Below are positions 6,145-14,101 of a stretch of DNA of 14,101 bases, piece by piece. Location of the stretch: positions 1-14,101 of the forward strand of contig CBHYLN010000143.1 in NCBI GenBank assembly GCA_966128725.1. The letters run 5' to 3'. Made by a program: the position numbers and the translations under genes. Within the stretch, counting starts at the first letter, position 1, and each line of letters begins with the position of its first letter. The notes under the pieces are model-generated. The model saw nothing but the letters and a program-made list of their open reading frames with translations, had not been told where the DNA came from and ran no database searches. Source of the stretch: JAFDZV01 sp966128725. Its GTDB lineage: Bacteria; Bacteroidota; Ignavibacteria; OLB7.

Positions 6145-9100
6145 ATGAGCAGTACAACCGTGACATCACCGGGCGGCCGATCGCCCACGGACTTCCACGA
6201 CAACGGAGCCTTTCCGTTTGTGGCGCGCGAACCGGAGTTGGCGCGCCTTGTGGCGTTCTGGCAGGGAACGGTTGAGGCCCAGGAGATCCGTGTGGCTCTG
6301 GTAAGCGGTGAGGCCGGCATCGGCAAAAGTCGGATGCTGGAAGTGCTGGTGCCGCGTATCGTGGCGTTGGGCGGTGTTGTGGTGCACGCCCGGTTGTATC
6401 CGGGGGCATCCACGTCGATTGCGCCCATCCTGGCGCGTGCCATCCGCTTCCGCGGCGACAGCCACCGGTTGTTGAAGAAGGAGCCGGATGATGATATCGC
6501 CTCGGTGATCACCGCGTTGCAGCGTCTTGCACGGTTGCGTCCGGTGTTGCTGGTTGTGGAGGACTTCCACATCCTGAGCGGCGAAGCATTGGCGGAGTTC
6601 GCCATCCTGCTGGAGGCACTGTCCGGCGAAGGACTATCGTTGCTGGCCCTTGCCCGGCCGATGGAGCTTGCCGCGCGAGGTGTGCTGGAGCGGTACCTGG
6701 TGGAGGAGATCGAGCTTGCCGGCCTCAGCGCCAGCGAAATTGGTGTGTTGTGGGTCCGGCTGTTCGGCACCGATCCCGATCCCGATGTGCTGGCCACGCT
6801 TGCCGAGCACACCCTTGGCAATACGCTTGCGCTTCGTTCGGCGTTGCGTGGCGTGCTGAAATCCGGTGCCCTGGCCCGCGATGCAGCGGGCGTCTGGCGG
6901 CCGGTGATTCCGATCGCCCAGTTCGGCGAGGCGCTCGACCGTAATATCAGGCTGCTGTCGGAGGGGATGGCCGCGCATCTTAACGACGACGAACGCACGG
7001 CCGCCGAACGGTTGGCCACGCTGGGCGAGGTGATCTCGCGCGAGGCCGGGCTGCTGATGGCCGCGCCCAACGTTCATCTGGTGGATGCGTTGGTGCTCAA
7101 GGGTATTCTTTCGGAGGCCAGTTCCTCCATCCTTCCGTTGCCAGGCGGATTGCATGCGGACTCGCCGCTGGCCTTCACGCATGCGCTGCTGCACAAGCAC
7201 CTGGCCGAGAGCGCCGTGGCCGGCAACGGGGTGGATGTCGACCGCCTGATCACGATTATCGCGCGCGGTGTTCCGCTGTATTCGGTGCTCCCGTGGCGGT
7301 TGCTGGCCGAGCACGCCAACGGTATCAGCGCCCGGCCGTCGGAGCTGAACGAATGGATCGCATGCTCCATCAACCGCGCCATCGCGCTCGACGGCACACC
7401 CGATTGGTCGCTGGCGATGGAGATCATTCGCACTGTTGCGCTGGTGTTCGAGTCGCGCGCCGCATTGTGGGGCGCCGAGGCCGATGGCATCCGCTCGCGA
7501 ATCCTGATCGCGACATTGGAGCTGAATCGTCGCGGCGATCATACGCCGGAATTTCTTGCCGAGGTCAATCGTTTGCTGGCGATGACCGAACATGCCACGT
7601 ACGCGGAGCGTCCGGAGCATCGGCTGCTTGGGTTCAAGTACCTGATACGCGCGGTATGGCGGGCCAACTACGAGCGCTGTGCGGATATCTGGCTCGAGGT
7701 TGAGAACCTGCTGGATACGTTGCCCGCGCTGCGGTATACCGAATCGTACGTCGGATTCCTGCAGACAATGGCCTCCGCGGCATGGGCCGTGCCCGATGAG
7801 GAGATGTTGCGCCGCATCGAGGCGCGGCTGCACCAGATCATGCAGGATGCAGACGCCAGCCAGGCGTTGAAGGACCTTGCCTGGCAATCGATACCACAGT
7901 ACTTCCTGAACCTCTATGCCGACGCCGCCGAGCTTGAGCGGCGCCTTGCCCTGGCAGCCGATCTGGAGCGGCGGCTGGGTGTGCACGAGGTCAATCTCCA
8001 GTCGTTGAAGGTGCCGATGTTCGAATCCATCGGGATGCCGAACGAGCTTCGCACCACAATTGATCTGCTTGCGCCGCGCCTTCGCGAACAGGGGTTGCTT
8101 CGCCAGTATTACCAGTGCCTGATCATCGGCATCTGCCAGGACGCGTGGTTTGCCGAGGACATCGGCGGCGTGATTGCCGCCGCGTTGCGTGTTCGTCGTG
8201 AGGTGCCGGAGGCCCTTCGTCGTCGGTTCGATCTTGGCGCCGTCTATCGGCTGGCCCGGTTCGCGCTGCTGCGCGGCGAATATCGGCAGGCCAGGCAGAT
8301 CCTCACGGCGTTTGAATCGGATATCGCCCAGCTTGCCCCGCACCTGGCCGTGATGCTTGGCGCGGGTGAGGGCCAACTGGTTGATGTGTTGCCGGATCTC
8401 GTGGCCAACGATGTTCCCTATGCCGAGCTTCTCTGGCTGGCGCGATTGTGTACCGAGGGTGGGCAGGATGCGCGCGCCGAGGCGATTGCCGCCGTGCGGA
8501 ACACGGTAAGCGGTCCGGTGCTGTGTATCGAGGATCTGGTTGGCCTGGCATGTGTTCTGGACATGTTGGAGCTTGCCGGGCAGCAGCCCGCCAATGCCGG
8601 CATGCTCACCGATCTGCGTGATGACATTCGCGATGCGTTGGTGCGGGCGTTGGACTGGATGGCGGCACGCGGCTTCGCCGGCGTGTTCGTGCCGATGCTT
8701 GCACGATATGGCCGATACCTTGGCAGCCGCGAGCAGGCGCGTTGGATGGCCATTGGCGAGAACCTTCGCACCGAGCTTCAGCGGAAGGAACATGCACGTG
8801 CGCGGGATAGCCGTCTGCGCGTTACGATGCTGGGCACCATCGAGGTGCATCGGCCGGGACACGAGCCGATCCGCCCGAGAGGTGCTCGCCTGCGCACCGT
8901 GCTTGGGTTGATGGTGGCAAACGCCATGCTCCAGAAGCGGCTTGGGTATCGCGAGTTCTGCCAACTGGCTGCCGGTGGTGAGGACGACCCCGAACGAGCG
9001 CGCAAGATGACCAGCATGGCCGTGCTTCGCCTGCGTGAGTCGGTGGGCGACGATTTCCTGCGTGCCAACGCCGAGACGCCCGAGCTGGACCTGGATCGCG

Positions 9101-9480
9101 TTGGTGTGGATCTGCTCGATGCCGATCGTCTGCTGCGGCAATCGCTGCGCGATGCGCGAGCCGGCGACTTGAAGCGGGCGCTGCCGCTGCTGTTGGAGGC
9201 GTTCGCGTTGATCGGCGCGGAAGTTCCGTTCCCGAAGTTGTACGATGATTTCTTCGAGGCATTGCGAGCCGATTTCGATTTCAACCTCCGCGAGACGGCC
9301 ATTGAAGTGGGCAGCGGGCTGCTGCACGAAGGTGACCCGGTCGGCGCCGAGGAGGTGCTGCACCGCGCGTACGATGCCATGCCCGAGGACGAGGAGATCG
9401 CCGATCTCCTGTGCCAGTCGCTGGAACGGCAGGGCAAGCGCGTTGATGCCGAGCGCGTTCGCAAGCGTGTCGATCGCTGA
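6145..9480 (+). CDS. AAA/STAND ATPase regulator with C-terminal SARP-like winged helix and BTAD
   Basis: The 1111-residue protein opens with FVAREPELARL (about 25-35), the usual entry to AAA_16-type ATPase domains in large transcriptional regulators. Walker A is GEAGIGKS (55-62) and Walker B is VLLVVED (134-140). The middle, about 300-890, is alpha-helical and Leu/Ala/Arg-rich, consistent with TPR-like repeats. From about 890, RLRVTMLGTIEV...ARLRTVLGLMVAN...MAVLRLRESVGDDFL matches the OmpR-type winged helix of SARP regulators. The rest (about 985-1111) fits the bacterial transcriptional activation domain (BTAD). SARP DNA-binding domains are usually N-terminal, so this order is the reverse. 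Expected role: ligand- and ATP-gated transcription activator in the cytoplasm. The start is uncertain: no ribosome binding site precedes 6145, and the 6028 GTG alternative adds a Cys-rich, low-similarity segment. The gene stands alone. Confidence 0.92.
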   Translation: MSSTTVTSPGGRSPTDFHDNGAFPFVAREPELARLVAFWQGTVEAQEIRVALVSGEAGIGKSRMLEVLVPRIVALGGVVVHARLYPGASTSIAPILARAIRFRGDSHRLLKKEPDDDIASVITALQRLARLRPVLLVVEDFHILSGEALAEFAILLEALSGEGLSLLALARPMELAARGVLERYLVEEIELAGLSASEIGVLWVRLFGTDPDPDVLATLAEHTLGNTLALRSALRGVLKSGALARDAAGVWRPVIPIAQFGEALDRNIRLLSEGMAAHLNDDERTAAERLATLGEVISREAGLLMAAPNVHLVDALVLKGILSEASSSILPLPGGLHADSPLAFTHALLHKHLAESAVAGNGVDVDRLITIIARGVPLYSVLPWRLLAEHANGISARPSELNEWIACSINRAIALDGTPDWSLAMEIIRTVALVFESRAALWGAEADGIRSRILIATLELNRRGDHTPEFLAEVNRLLAMTEHATYAERPEHRLLGFKYLIRAVWRANYERCADIWLEVENLLDTLPALRYTESYVGFLQTMASAAWAVPDEEMLRRIEARLHQIMQDADASQALKDLAWQSIPQYFLNLYADAAELERRLALAADLERRLGVHEVNLQSLKVPMFESIGMPNELRTTIDLLAPRLREQGLLRQYYQCLIIGICQDAWFAEDIGGVIAAALRVRREVPEALRRRFDLGAVYRLARFALLRGEYRQARQILTAFESDIAQLAPHLAVMLGAGEGQLVDVLPDLVANDVPYAELLWLARLCTEGGQDARAEAIAAVRNTVSGPVLCIEDLVGLACVLDMLELAGQQPANAGMLTDLRDDIRDALVRALDWMAARGFAGVFVPMLARYGRYLGSREQARWMAIGENLRTELQRKEHARARDSRLRVTMLGTIEVHRPGHEPIRPRGARLRTVLGLMVANAMLQKRLGYREFCQLAAGGEDDPERARKMTSMAVLRLRESVGDDFLRANAETPELDLDRVGVDLLDADRLLRQSLRDARAGDLKRALPLLLEAFALIGAEVPFPKLYDDFFEALRADFDFNLRETAIEVGSGLLHEGDPVGAEEVLHRAYDAMPEDEEIADLLCQSLERQGKRVDAERVRKRVDR
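6155..6164 (+). promoter_or_regulatory. CAACCGTGAC element at the regulator start
   Basis: These ten bases are identical to the third direct repeat upstream of the large surface protein (9711-9720). They lie 10 nt inside the proposed coding region. If functional, they suggest autoregulation; one 10-mer could be chance. Confidence 0.25.
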
Positions 9481-9528
9481 GTATCGACTTCCACCCATCG
9501 CGCCATGTATTCGGCGATGTGCGTGTCG

Positions 9529-9549
9529 GCGGATACCCGTTGGGTCCGC
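9529..9549 (+). terminator. Weak hairpin after the regulator gene
   Basis: GCGG-AT-ACCC, loop GTT, GGGT-CCGC forms an 8-bp stem with a 2-nt bulge. No U tract follows, so intrinsic termination is doubtful. Confidence 0.25.
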
Positions 9550-9667
9550 ATCCGAACACCGCCTCTCCAACATATCTCCCCGCGTTCGCTGCCGCTTGTT
9601 GCCACGAATCGTTGCTCCGGCCTGCAATGTTCTCCCGAATCCCACGACGAAAAAATCGGGCTTCCAC

Positions 9668-9722
9668 CAATCGTGACGTTGTTTCCCCGAACCGTGACGT
9701 GCGCAACCGCCAACCGTGACGG
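9668..9722 (+). promoter_or_regulatory. Three direct repeats AAyCGTGACG, candidate SARP binding sites
   Basis: Copies lie at 9668-9679 (CAATCGTGACGT), 9689-9700 (GAACCGTGACGT) and 9711-9722 (CAACCGTGACGG). Their starts are 21 and 22 bp apart, two helical turns each, so all three lie on one face of the DNA. SARP-family regulators are known to bind such direct repeats, with periods of 11 or 22 bp, close upstream of the -10 box. Here a weak -10-like TACCTTGA (9731-9738; compare the Bacteroidetes TAnnTTTG box) follows the last core by 9 bp. The gene just upstream encodes a SARP-like regulator. Confidence 0.6.
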
Positions 9723-9795
9723 TGCGCCTGTACCTTGAATGTGTTGATCCGCAGAGCGATTCGTGTCGTGTGCCGGTCGTCACATTCTCATTAAC

Positions 9796-9800
9796 AGGTG
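9796..9800 (+). promoter_or_regulatory. Ribosome binding site of the large surface protein
   Basis: AGGTG ends 4 nt before ATG at 9805. It favours 9805 over the in-frame codon at 9763, which would add 14 residues in front of the signal peptide. Confidence 0.65.
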
Positions 9801-9804
9801 CATT

Positions 9805-12800
9805 ATGAACAGCTACCATGTGGGCAGTGTTGCCCATGCGATTGCCCTCCGAGCAGGGTGTTGGGGCAATCGTGCCATTGCCTTGCTGGCGCTGATTGCA
9901 ATGCTGGCTGCAATGCCGGCGGCAGGCCAGATGAACGGAACCTATACCATTGGTGGAGCCTCGCCCAGCTATGCCAGCATCGATGCGGCGATTGCCGCGT
10001 TGAACGTTGCCGGGGTTTCCGGGCCGGTTACGTTTCGCATACGAACCGGCACCTACACCGCCATGAACGGTGGGTATCGATTGCGCGCCAACCCGGGCAT
10101 GAGCGCAACCAACACGGTGACGTTCAAGCCCGATGCGGGCGCTTCGGTGACGATCTTTGGCACTACCGACTCGTTAACCGGGATCTTCACGATCGATGGC
10201 GGCAAATACTATGTGATCGACGGCTCGAACGCGGCCGACGGCACTTCGCGCGACATGCTGATCCGTCAGGAGCGTCCCACCACCAATCCGGCCGTGTGGC
10301 TGATTCACGATGCCGACCACAACGTCGTAAAGAACTGCGTGCTGGTTGGTGCCGGCGAGCGGCAGTCATGGTCGGACCCCGACGCCGGGCAGGGCGTGGT
10401 GGGCATCGGGCCTGGTACGGCGACGGCGGGCAACGATTCCAATCTGGTGGAGAACAACCGTGTTGGGGATACGTCCGGAACACATCGCAGCAACATCGGC
10501 ATTGCGGTGGAGGCGCCCTGGAACAGCGGACTGAATCGCGGCAACCGGATTCTGAACAATGATGTTGTGAACTTCGGTCGAAGCAACGGCCCATACAGCA
10601 TCGGCATTCTTGTGGGCGGCGCCGACGACAACACGTTGGTTGAAGGCAACGAGGTTCATATGAGCGTGCGTGCGCCGGCGCCGTACCTGATGGGCATCGC
10701 GATCGCGGCCTCCAGCGGCGTGGTTGCGCCCGGCGGCACCGTGATCAACGCCAATCGCATCCACCATCTCACATCCACGTGGGACGGATATTCGGCCTAC
10801 GCGATCCTCGAGGATCTCAGCAACTCCGGCGGCGACGTGATGATCTCGAACAACATGATCTCGTTGGTGGACGATGGTGATCTGTATCTGGCGGGCGTGC
10901 TCAGCCAGGGATTTGCCAGCACCGTGAACATCTACTACAACTCGATCTACATCGGCGGCACCGCGCCCAGCCGCGGCACGCGGCACGCCCGGGGGATCAT
11001 TGAAAACTACTCGAACTTCCTGACCAGCAGGAACAACATCATCCAGGGAACGCGCACGGGCGGCAACGCCCTGAACTGCGCACTCTACATTGTGGATACC
11101 ACCAACTATGTATCCGACTACAACATCATCAACTTCAATACCGGCGCCAGGTACTATACCGCCTACCTCGGCGACAACACCGGATTCGGCGGAGTCAGCC
11201 GGCTTACCTTCAACGACTTCCAAACCCACACCAGCCAGGACCAACACAGCTTCGAGGCGCCAACGACGTTCGCCGATGCCGCCAACGGAGATCTGCATGT
11301 CGACACGGGCGTAGCCTACACCAACGGTAATCGGGGCATGCCGTTATCCAGCGTGGCCGAGGATTTCGATCACCAGCTCCGCGACGCCGTGCATCCGGAT
11401 ATCGGCGCCGACGAAGCAGGCGCCATGGGCATCCGCCTTGTGTATCCCAATGGGGGCCAGAAGATTGGCGTGGATGATACGGTGAACGTTGCATTCACGG
11501 TGAATCGCGCGATGAGCGTGCGCGCCGACATTTCCACAAACGGCGGTGCAACCTGGGCGCTGGGCACGCCGCGCGACGTGCTTGACAGTGCGGTGATCAC
11601 GCTGACCGCGCCCGGCGTCGTAACCGCCCGTGGCCGCATCCGCGTGGTGAACATGGCCAACATGCGCGAGGCCGATACCTCCGATCAGGACCTCGAGATC
11701 GTGCAGCCCGTGTTTACCATCGTTACCCCGAACGGCGGCAACACGCTGGTGCCCGGTGATGTGGCACGCATCGAGTTCACGGCGCGATATCTGGCCGCCA
11801 ATACTCCGTTGCGGCTGGATTACTCCGTCGACAACGGTGCTACCTGGGCGGTTATCGATACCAACACACGTGGTGTACGGTTCCCGGCCAACAGCAGCTA
11901 CGATTGGCTGGTGCCCAACGTGCCAACAACCAATGCACGCATTCGTGTGATGAAGGTTGGCACCACCGCCGGCGACACATCCAACGCGGCGTTTGCCATC
12001 AGCGAGATGCCATCAGTTGCGCTTACCGCGCCGGCGCCGGGCGCGGTTGCCTATGTGGGCGAGAAGATTGCCGTCAACTGGCGATCGGTCCAAACCAGCC
12101 AGGTGCGCCTGGCATACTCCACCGACGACGGCGCAACGTGGATGAACGTGGTGCCGGACGGCTCGCCTCGTACGGCCGCCAACGGCACGTACGGCTGGAC
12201 GGTTCCGAACACGCCTTCGGAACATGCCCGGATCCGCATTACCAACGCCGAGCGCAGCCGGTTCACCGCCGAAATCGGGCCGTTCGCGATTCGCCGGGCA
12301 GTGGTGAATCTGCTGGCGCCGAACGGGGGCGGGCAATACGAGCCGGGCGTGCCGATAACCGTTACGTGGAGTTCGGCCAATACAGGCCTGCTGCGGCTGG
12401 ATTACTCCAACGACAACGCCCGCACATGGCGTACGGTTGCAACGGGCATCACGCCCGACGCTGGCAGCGTATCGTTCACGCCTCCATCGGTGCCTACCCG
12501 CTATGCCTTTGTGCGCCTGGTTGATCCGGCACGGCAGAATGTGAGCGACGCTTCCGACAGCGCCTTCGAGGTTCTGCCCGAGCGCACGATCACGATTCTT
12601 TCGCCCACGGCCGGCGATGCGGTTTCGCGCAACATGCCTGCCACCATCGTGTGGGGTGCATCGCGGATTGCGCACGTGGATATCGCGTTTACGACCGACG
12701 ACGGCGAACATTGGCAGGACGTGGCAACCAACGTTTCGCCCGATGCCGGTGGTTATGCGTGGGACGTGCCCGACGTAGCTACCGATCGTGCCCGCATCCG

Positions 12801-14007
12801 TATCAGCGAAAGCGGTGGCGGCATCGTTGCCATCAGCGGGCAGTTCGCCATCGTGACGCGTGCGCCCATCGCGATCCGTGTGCTGGTGCCGAACGGCGGC
12901 GAGGCCTATCACAACGGCGACGCCGTGGCGATCCGCTGGAGCGCCTCCAGCATCGAGACCCCGGTGGAGGTTGCTGTGTCATCCGACGGCGGTGCCACCT
13001 GGAACACACTGGGCCATCCGCTGGCAACGCTGGGTTCCTTCAACTGGAAGGCGGCTGGCCCGGCCGGCAATGCCTACCGCGTGCGCGTGGGCACCGGCAA
13101 CATTGTGGACGAGTCCGATGCGCACTTCTCCATGCTGCCAGTCGAGGATGCCACGATCGATCTGATTGCGCCGAACGGCGGCGAGCGTCTGGTGATGGGC
13201 TCCACCACCGAAATCCGCTGGAACGCACGCAACGTTGGCGTTAATGTCGCGGTGGAGTTCTCGGCCGATGGCGGCACAACCTGGAGCCCCGTGAAGACGG
13301 TACTGGCCGCGACGGGGGCGTTGCAATGGGATGTGCCGGCCGTGGAGACCGAACACGGATTGATACGGATTGTGGGAAACGGTGGCAGCGATGTGTCGGC
13401 CGCGCCGTTCGCCATCGTGCGACCAGCCGGGCCGATCACCGTGCTTTCTCCGAACGGCGGTGAACGCTGGTTGCAGAATGCGTATCAGGTGGTCAGATGG
13501 AACGCAATCGTGGCGGTGAACCTGGAATATTCCGTTGATGCCGGCGCCACCTGGGCGAGCATCGCCACCGGCATCGCTTCCGGCACGGGCGCCAACGAGT
13601 ATCTCTGGCGTACACCCGTCCTTGGTGCTGATGCCAGCGGCACGGTGCTGGTGCGTATCGCGGATGCGGCCAACCCCGAGATTGCCGACACATCCGATGC
13701 TCCGTTCAGTCTGCTGCGTGTCGCCGGTGTTGGGATGGTAGCCGGCGAGCGGAGCAGCCTTGCCGCCTATCCCAATCCGTTCGCCGAACGTAGCGTGCTG
13801 CGGTGGCGACAGGCCGAAGCCGGCAACGTTGCCATCCGCCTGTACGACCACACGGGCCAAGCCGTTGGCACCTTCGATGCCGGCCATCGCGAGCCGGGCA
13901 GCCAGCAGTACGAGTTACGTGGCGATGGTCTGGCAAACGGCATGTACATAGTGGAACTGCGCACCGCCGGCCACGCTATGCACAGTGCCGTGATCGTGGT
14001 GCGGTAG
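9805..14007 (+). CDS. Giant T9SS-exported beta-helix protein with eight PNGG/Asp-box repeats
   Basis: This is a 1400-residue secreted protein. The signal peptide has a hydrophobic core AIALLALIAMLAAM (24-37) and likely cleavage after PAAG at 41. The opening GTYTIGGASPSYASIDAAIAAL and the following N/G/I-rich stretch to about 540 (NNMISL, NSIYIGG, SRNNIIQG) indicate a right-handed parallel beta-helix. Eight repeats of 93-101 residues follow, from residue 543 to about 1303. Each starts with a hydrophobic strand and PNGG-like turn (YPNGGQK, TPNGGNT, APAPGAV, APNGGGQ, SPTAGDA, VPNGGEA, APNGGER, SPNGGER). Each carries one sialidase-type Asp box (SxDxGxTW), degenerate in repeats 4 and 5. They resemble Ig-like Kre9/KNH modules. 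The C-terminus (1321-1400) is a T9SS type A sorting domain: AYPNPF at 1321-1326, LYDHTGQAVG, NGMYIVEL, final VIVVR. Likely a surface adhesin or polysaccharide-binding protein; no catalytic residues are assigned. Confidence 0.95.
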   Translation: MNSYHVGSVAHAIALRAGCWGNRAIALLALIAMLAAMPAAGQMNGTYTIGGASPSYASIDAAIAALNVAGVSGPVTFRIRTGTYTAMNGGYRLRANPGMSATNTVTFKPDAGASVTIFGTTDSLTGIFTIDGGKYYVIDGSNAADGTSRDMLIRQERPTTNPAVWLIHDADHNVVKNCVLVGAGERQSWSDPDAGQGVVGIGPGTATAGNDSNLVENNRVGDTSGTHRSNIGIAVEAPWNSGLNRGNRILNNDVVNFGRSNGPYSIGILVGGADDNTLVEGNEVHMSVRAPAPYLMGIAIAASSGVVAPGGTVINANRIHHLTSTWDGYSAYAILEDLSNSGGDVMISNNMISLVDDGDLYLAGVLSQGFASTVNIYYNSIYIGGTAPSRGTRHARGIIENYSNFLTSRNNIIQGTRTGGNALNCALYIVDTTNYVSDYNIINFNTGARYYTAYLGDNTGFGGVSRLTFNDFQTHTSQDQHSFEAPTTFADAANGDLHVDTGVAYTNGNRGMPLSSVAEDFDHQLRDAVHPDIGADEAGAMGIRLVYPNGGQKIGVDDTVNVAFTVNRAMSVRADISTNGGATWALGTPRDVLDSAVITLTAPGVVTARGRIRVVNMANMREADTSDQDLEIVQPVFTIVTPNGGNTLVPGDVARIEFTARYLAANTPLRLDYSVDNGATWAVIDTNTRGVRFPANSSYDWLVPNVPTTNARIRVMKVGTTAGDTSNAAFAISEMPSVALTAPAPGAVAYVGEKIAVNWRSVQTSQVRLAYSTDDGATWMNVVPDGSPRTAANGTYGWTVPNTPSEHARIRITNAERSRFTAEIGPFAIRRAVVNLLAPNGGGQYEPGVPITVTWSSANTGLLRLDYSNDNARTWRTVATGITPDAGSVSFTPPSVPTRYAFVRLVDPARQNVSDASDSAFEVLPERTITILSPTAGDAVSRNMPATIVWGASRIAHVDIAFTTDDGEHWQDVATNVSPDAGGYAWDVPDVATDRARIRISESGGGIVAISGQFAIVTRAPIAIRVLVPNGGEAYHNGDAVAIRWSASSIETPVEVAVSSDGGATWNTLGHPLATLGSFNWKAAGPAGNAYRVRVGTGNIVDESDAHFSMLPVEDATIDLIAPNGGERLVMGSTTEIRWNARNVGVNVAVEFSADGGTTWSPVKTVLAATGALQWDVPAVETEHGLIRIVGNGGSDVSAAPFAIVRPAGPITVLSPNGGERWLQNAYQVVRWNAIVAVNLEYSVDAGATWASIATGIASGTGANEYLWRTPVLGADASGTVLVRIADAANPEIADTSDAPFSLLRVAGVGMVAGERSSLAAYPNPFAERSVLRWRQAEAGNVAIRLYDHTGQAVGTFDAGHREPGSQQYELRGDGLANGMYIVELRTAGHAMHSAVIVVR

Positions 14008-14010
14008 CGG

Positions 14011-14101
14011 CGCGGTATCCGCGCGGATGTGGCGCGGTATCCGCGTGGATGTGGCGCGGTATCCGCGTGGATGTGGCGCGGTATCCGCGTGGATGTGGCG
14101 C
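14011..14101. repeat. 22-bp tandem repeat array, cut by the window end
   Basis: Units start at 14011, 14033, 14055 and 14077, and a fifth begins at 14099. The core is CGCGGTATCCGCG followed by (C/T)GGATGTGG. The first unit has C where the others have T. Each unit contains the dyad CGCGG-TAT-CCGCG, able to form a 5-bp hairpin with a 3-nt loop. The array begins 3 nt after the surface-protein stop codon and continues beyond the window, so its true length is unknown. Confidence 0.9.

Larger units (their letters stand above)
9481..9804. other. Intergenic region upstream of the large surface protein
   Basis: No gene is supported in these 324 bp. About 50 nt after the regulator stop lies a hairpin (GCGG/CCGC and ACCC/GGGT arms, 9529-9549, with a 2-nt bulge). 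It has no T tract, so it is at best a weak terminator. The 3' half holds three direct repeats (9668-9722) and a possible -10 at 9731-9738, then a leader of some 65 nt to the start codon. Confidence 0.6.

Noticed and set aside
6634..9837. A 1067-codon open frame on the minus strand opposite the regulator
   Set aside because: Its product is rich in His, Gln and Arg without any domain. It mirrors the codon bias of the GC-rich plus-strand gene, which has clear Walker and winged-helix motifs.
14011..14101. CRISPR array
   Set aside because: The 22-bp units are contiguous without spacers, so this is a simple tandem repeat.

Overview
The window looks like chromosomal DNA from a GC-rich member of the Bacteroidetes/Chlorobi (FCB) group. 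Two large secreted proteins end in type IX secretion (T9SS) C-terminal sorting domains, a system largely confined to that group. The PNGG-repeat and beta-helix style resembles proteins of Kapabacteria/Ignavibacteria-like lineages. That taxonomic placement is inference; there is no rRNA or tRNA gene here to test it.

Layout: 1-605 has no convincing gene, but carries a G-quadruplex motif and a perfect 20-bp palindrome. 606-1784 (+) encodes a CFA-synthase-family methyltransferase that reads much more like fungal sphingolipid C9-methyltransferase than like bacterial cyclopropane synthase. A strong nested-hairpin terminator follows. 1934-2332 (+) is a small four-helix membrane protein. 2333-2940 is non-coding. 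2941-4839 (+) is a T9SS-exported protein with propeller-like repeats. 5064-5513 (-) is a small cysteine-rich secreted protein with its own terminator at 4931-4986. 5514-6144 is a divergent intergenic region with a 21-bp tandem duplication and a pair of mutually exclusive hairpins. 6145-9480 (+) is a 1111-residue regulator: AAA/STAND-type ATPase, helical-repeat middle, C-terminal SARP-like winged helix plus BTAD. 9481-9804 is intergenic and holds three direct repeats spaced 21 and 22 bp. 9805-14007 (+) is a 1400-residue T9SS-exported beta-helix protein with eight Asp-box-bearing repeats. A 22-bp tandem repeat array starts right after its stop and runs off the window.

How the parts may work together: the most interesting hypothesis is a local regulatory circuit. 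SARP-type regulators are known to bind direct repeats spaced by whole helical turns just upstream of the -10 box. The gene directly downstream of this SARP-like regulator has three AAyCGTGACG repeats on one helical face, upstream of its start. Related CGTGA elements lie in the divergent region between the cysteine-rich secreted protein and the regulator, and at the regulator's own start. This suggests, but does not prove, that the regulator controls itself and the flanking cell-surface proteins. The sphingolipid-methyltransferase-like gene is a second, independent point of interest.
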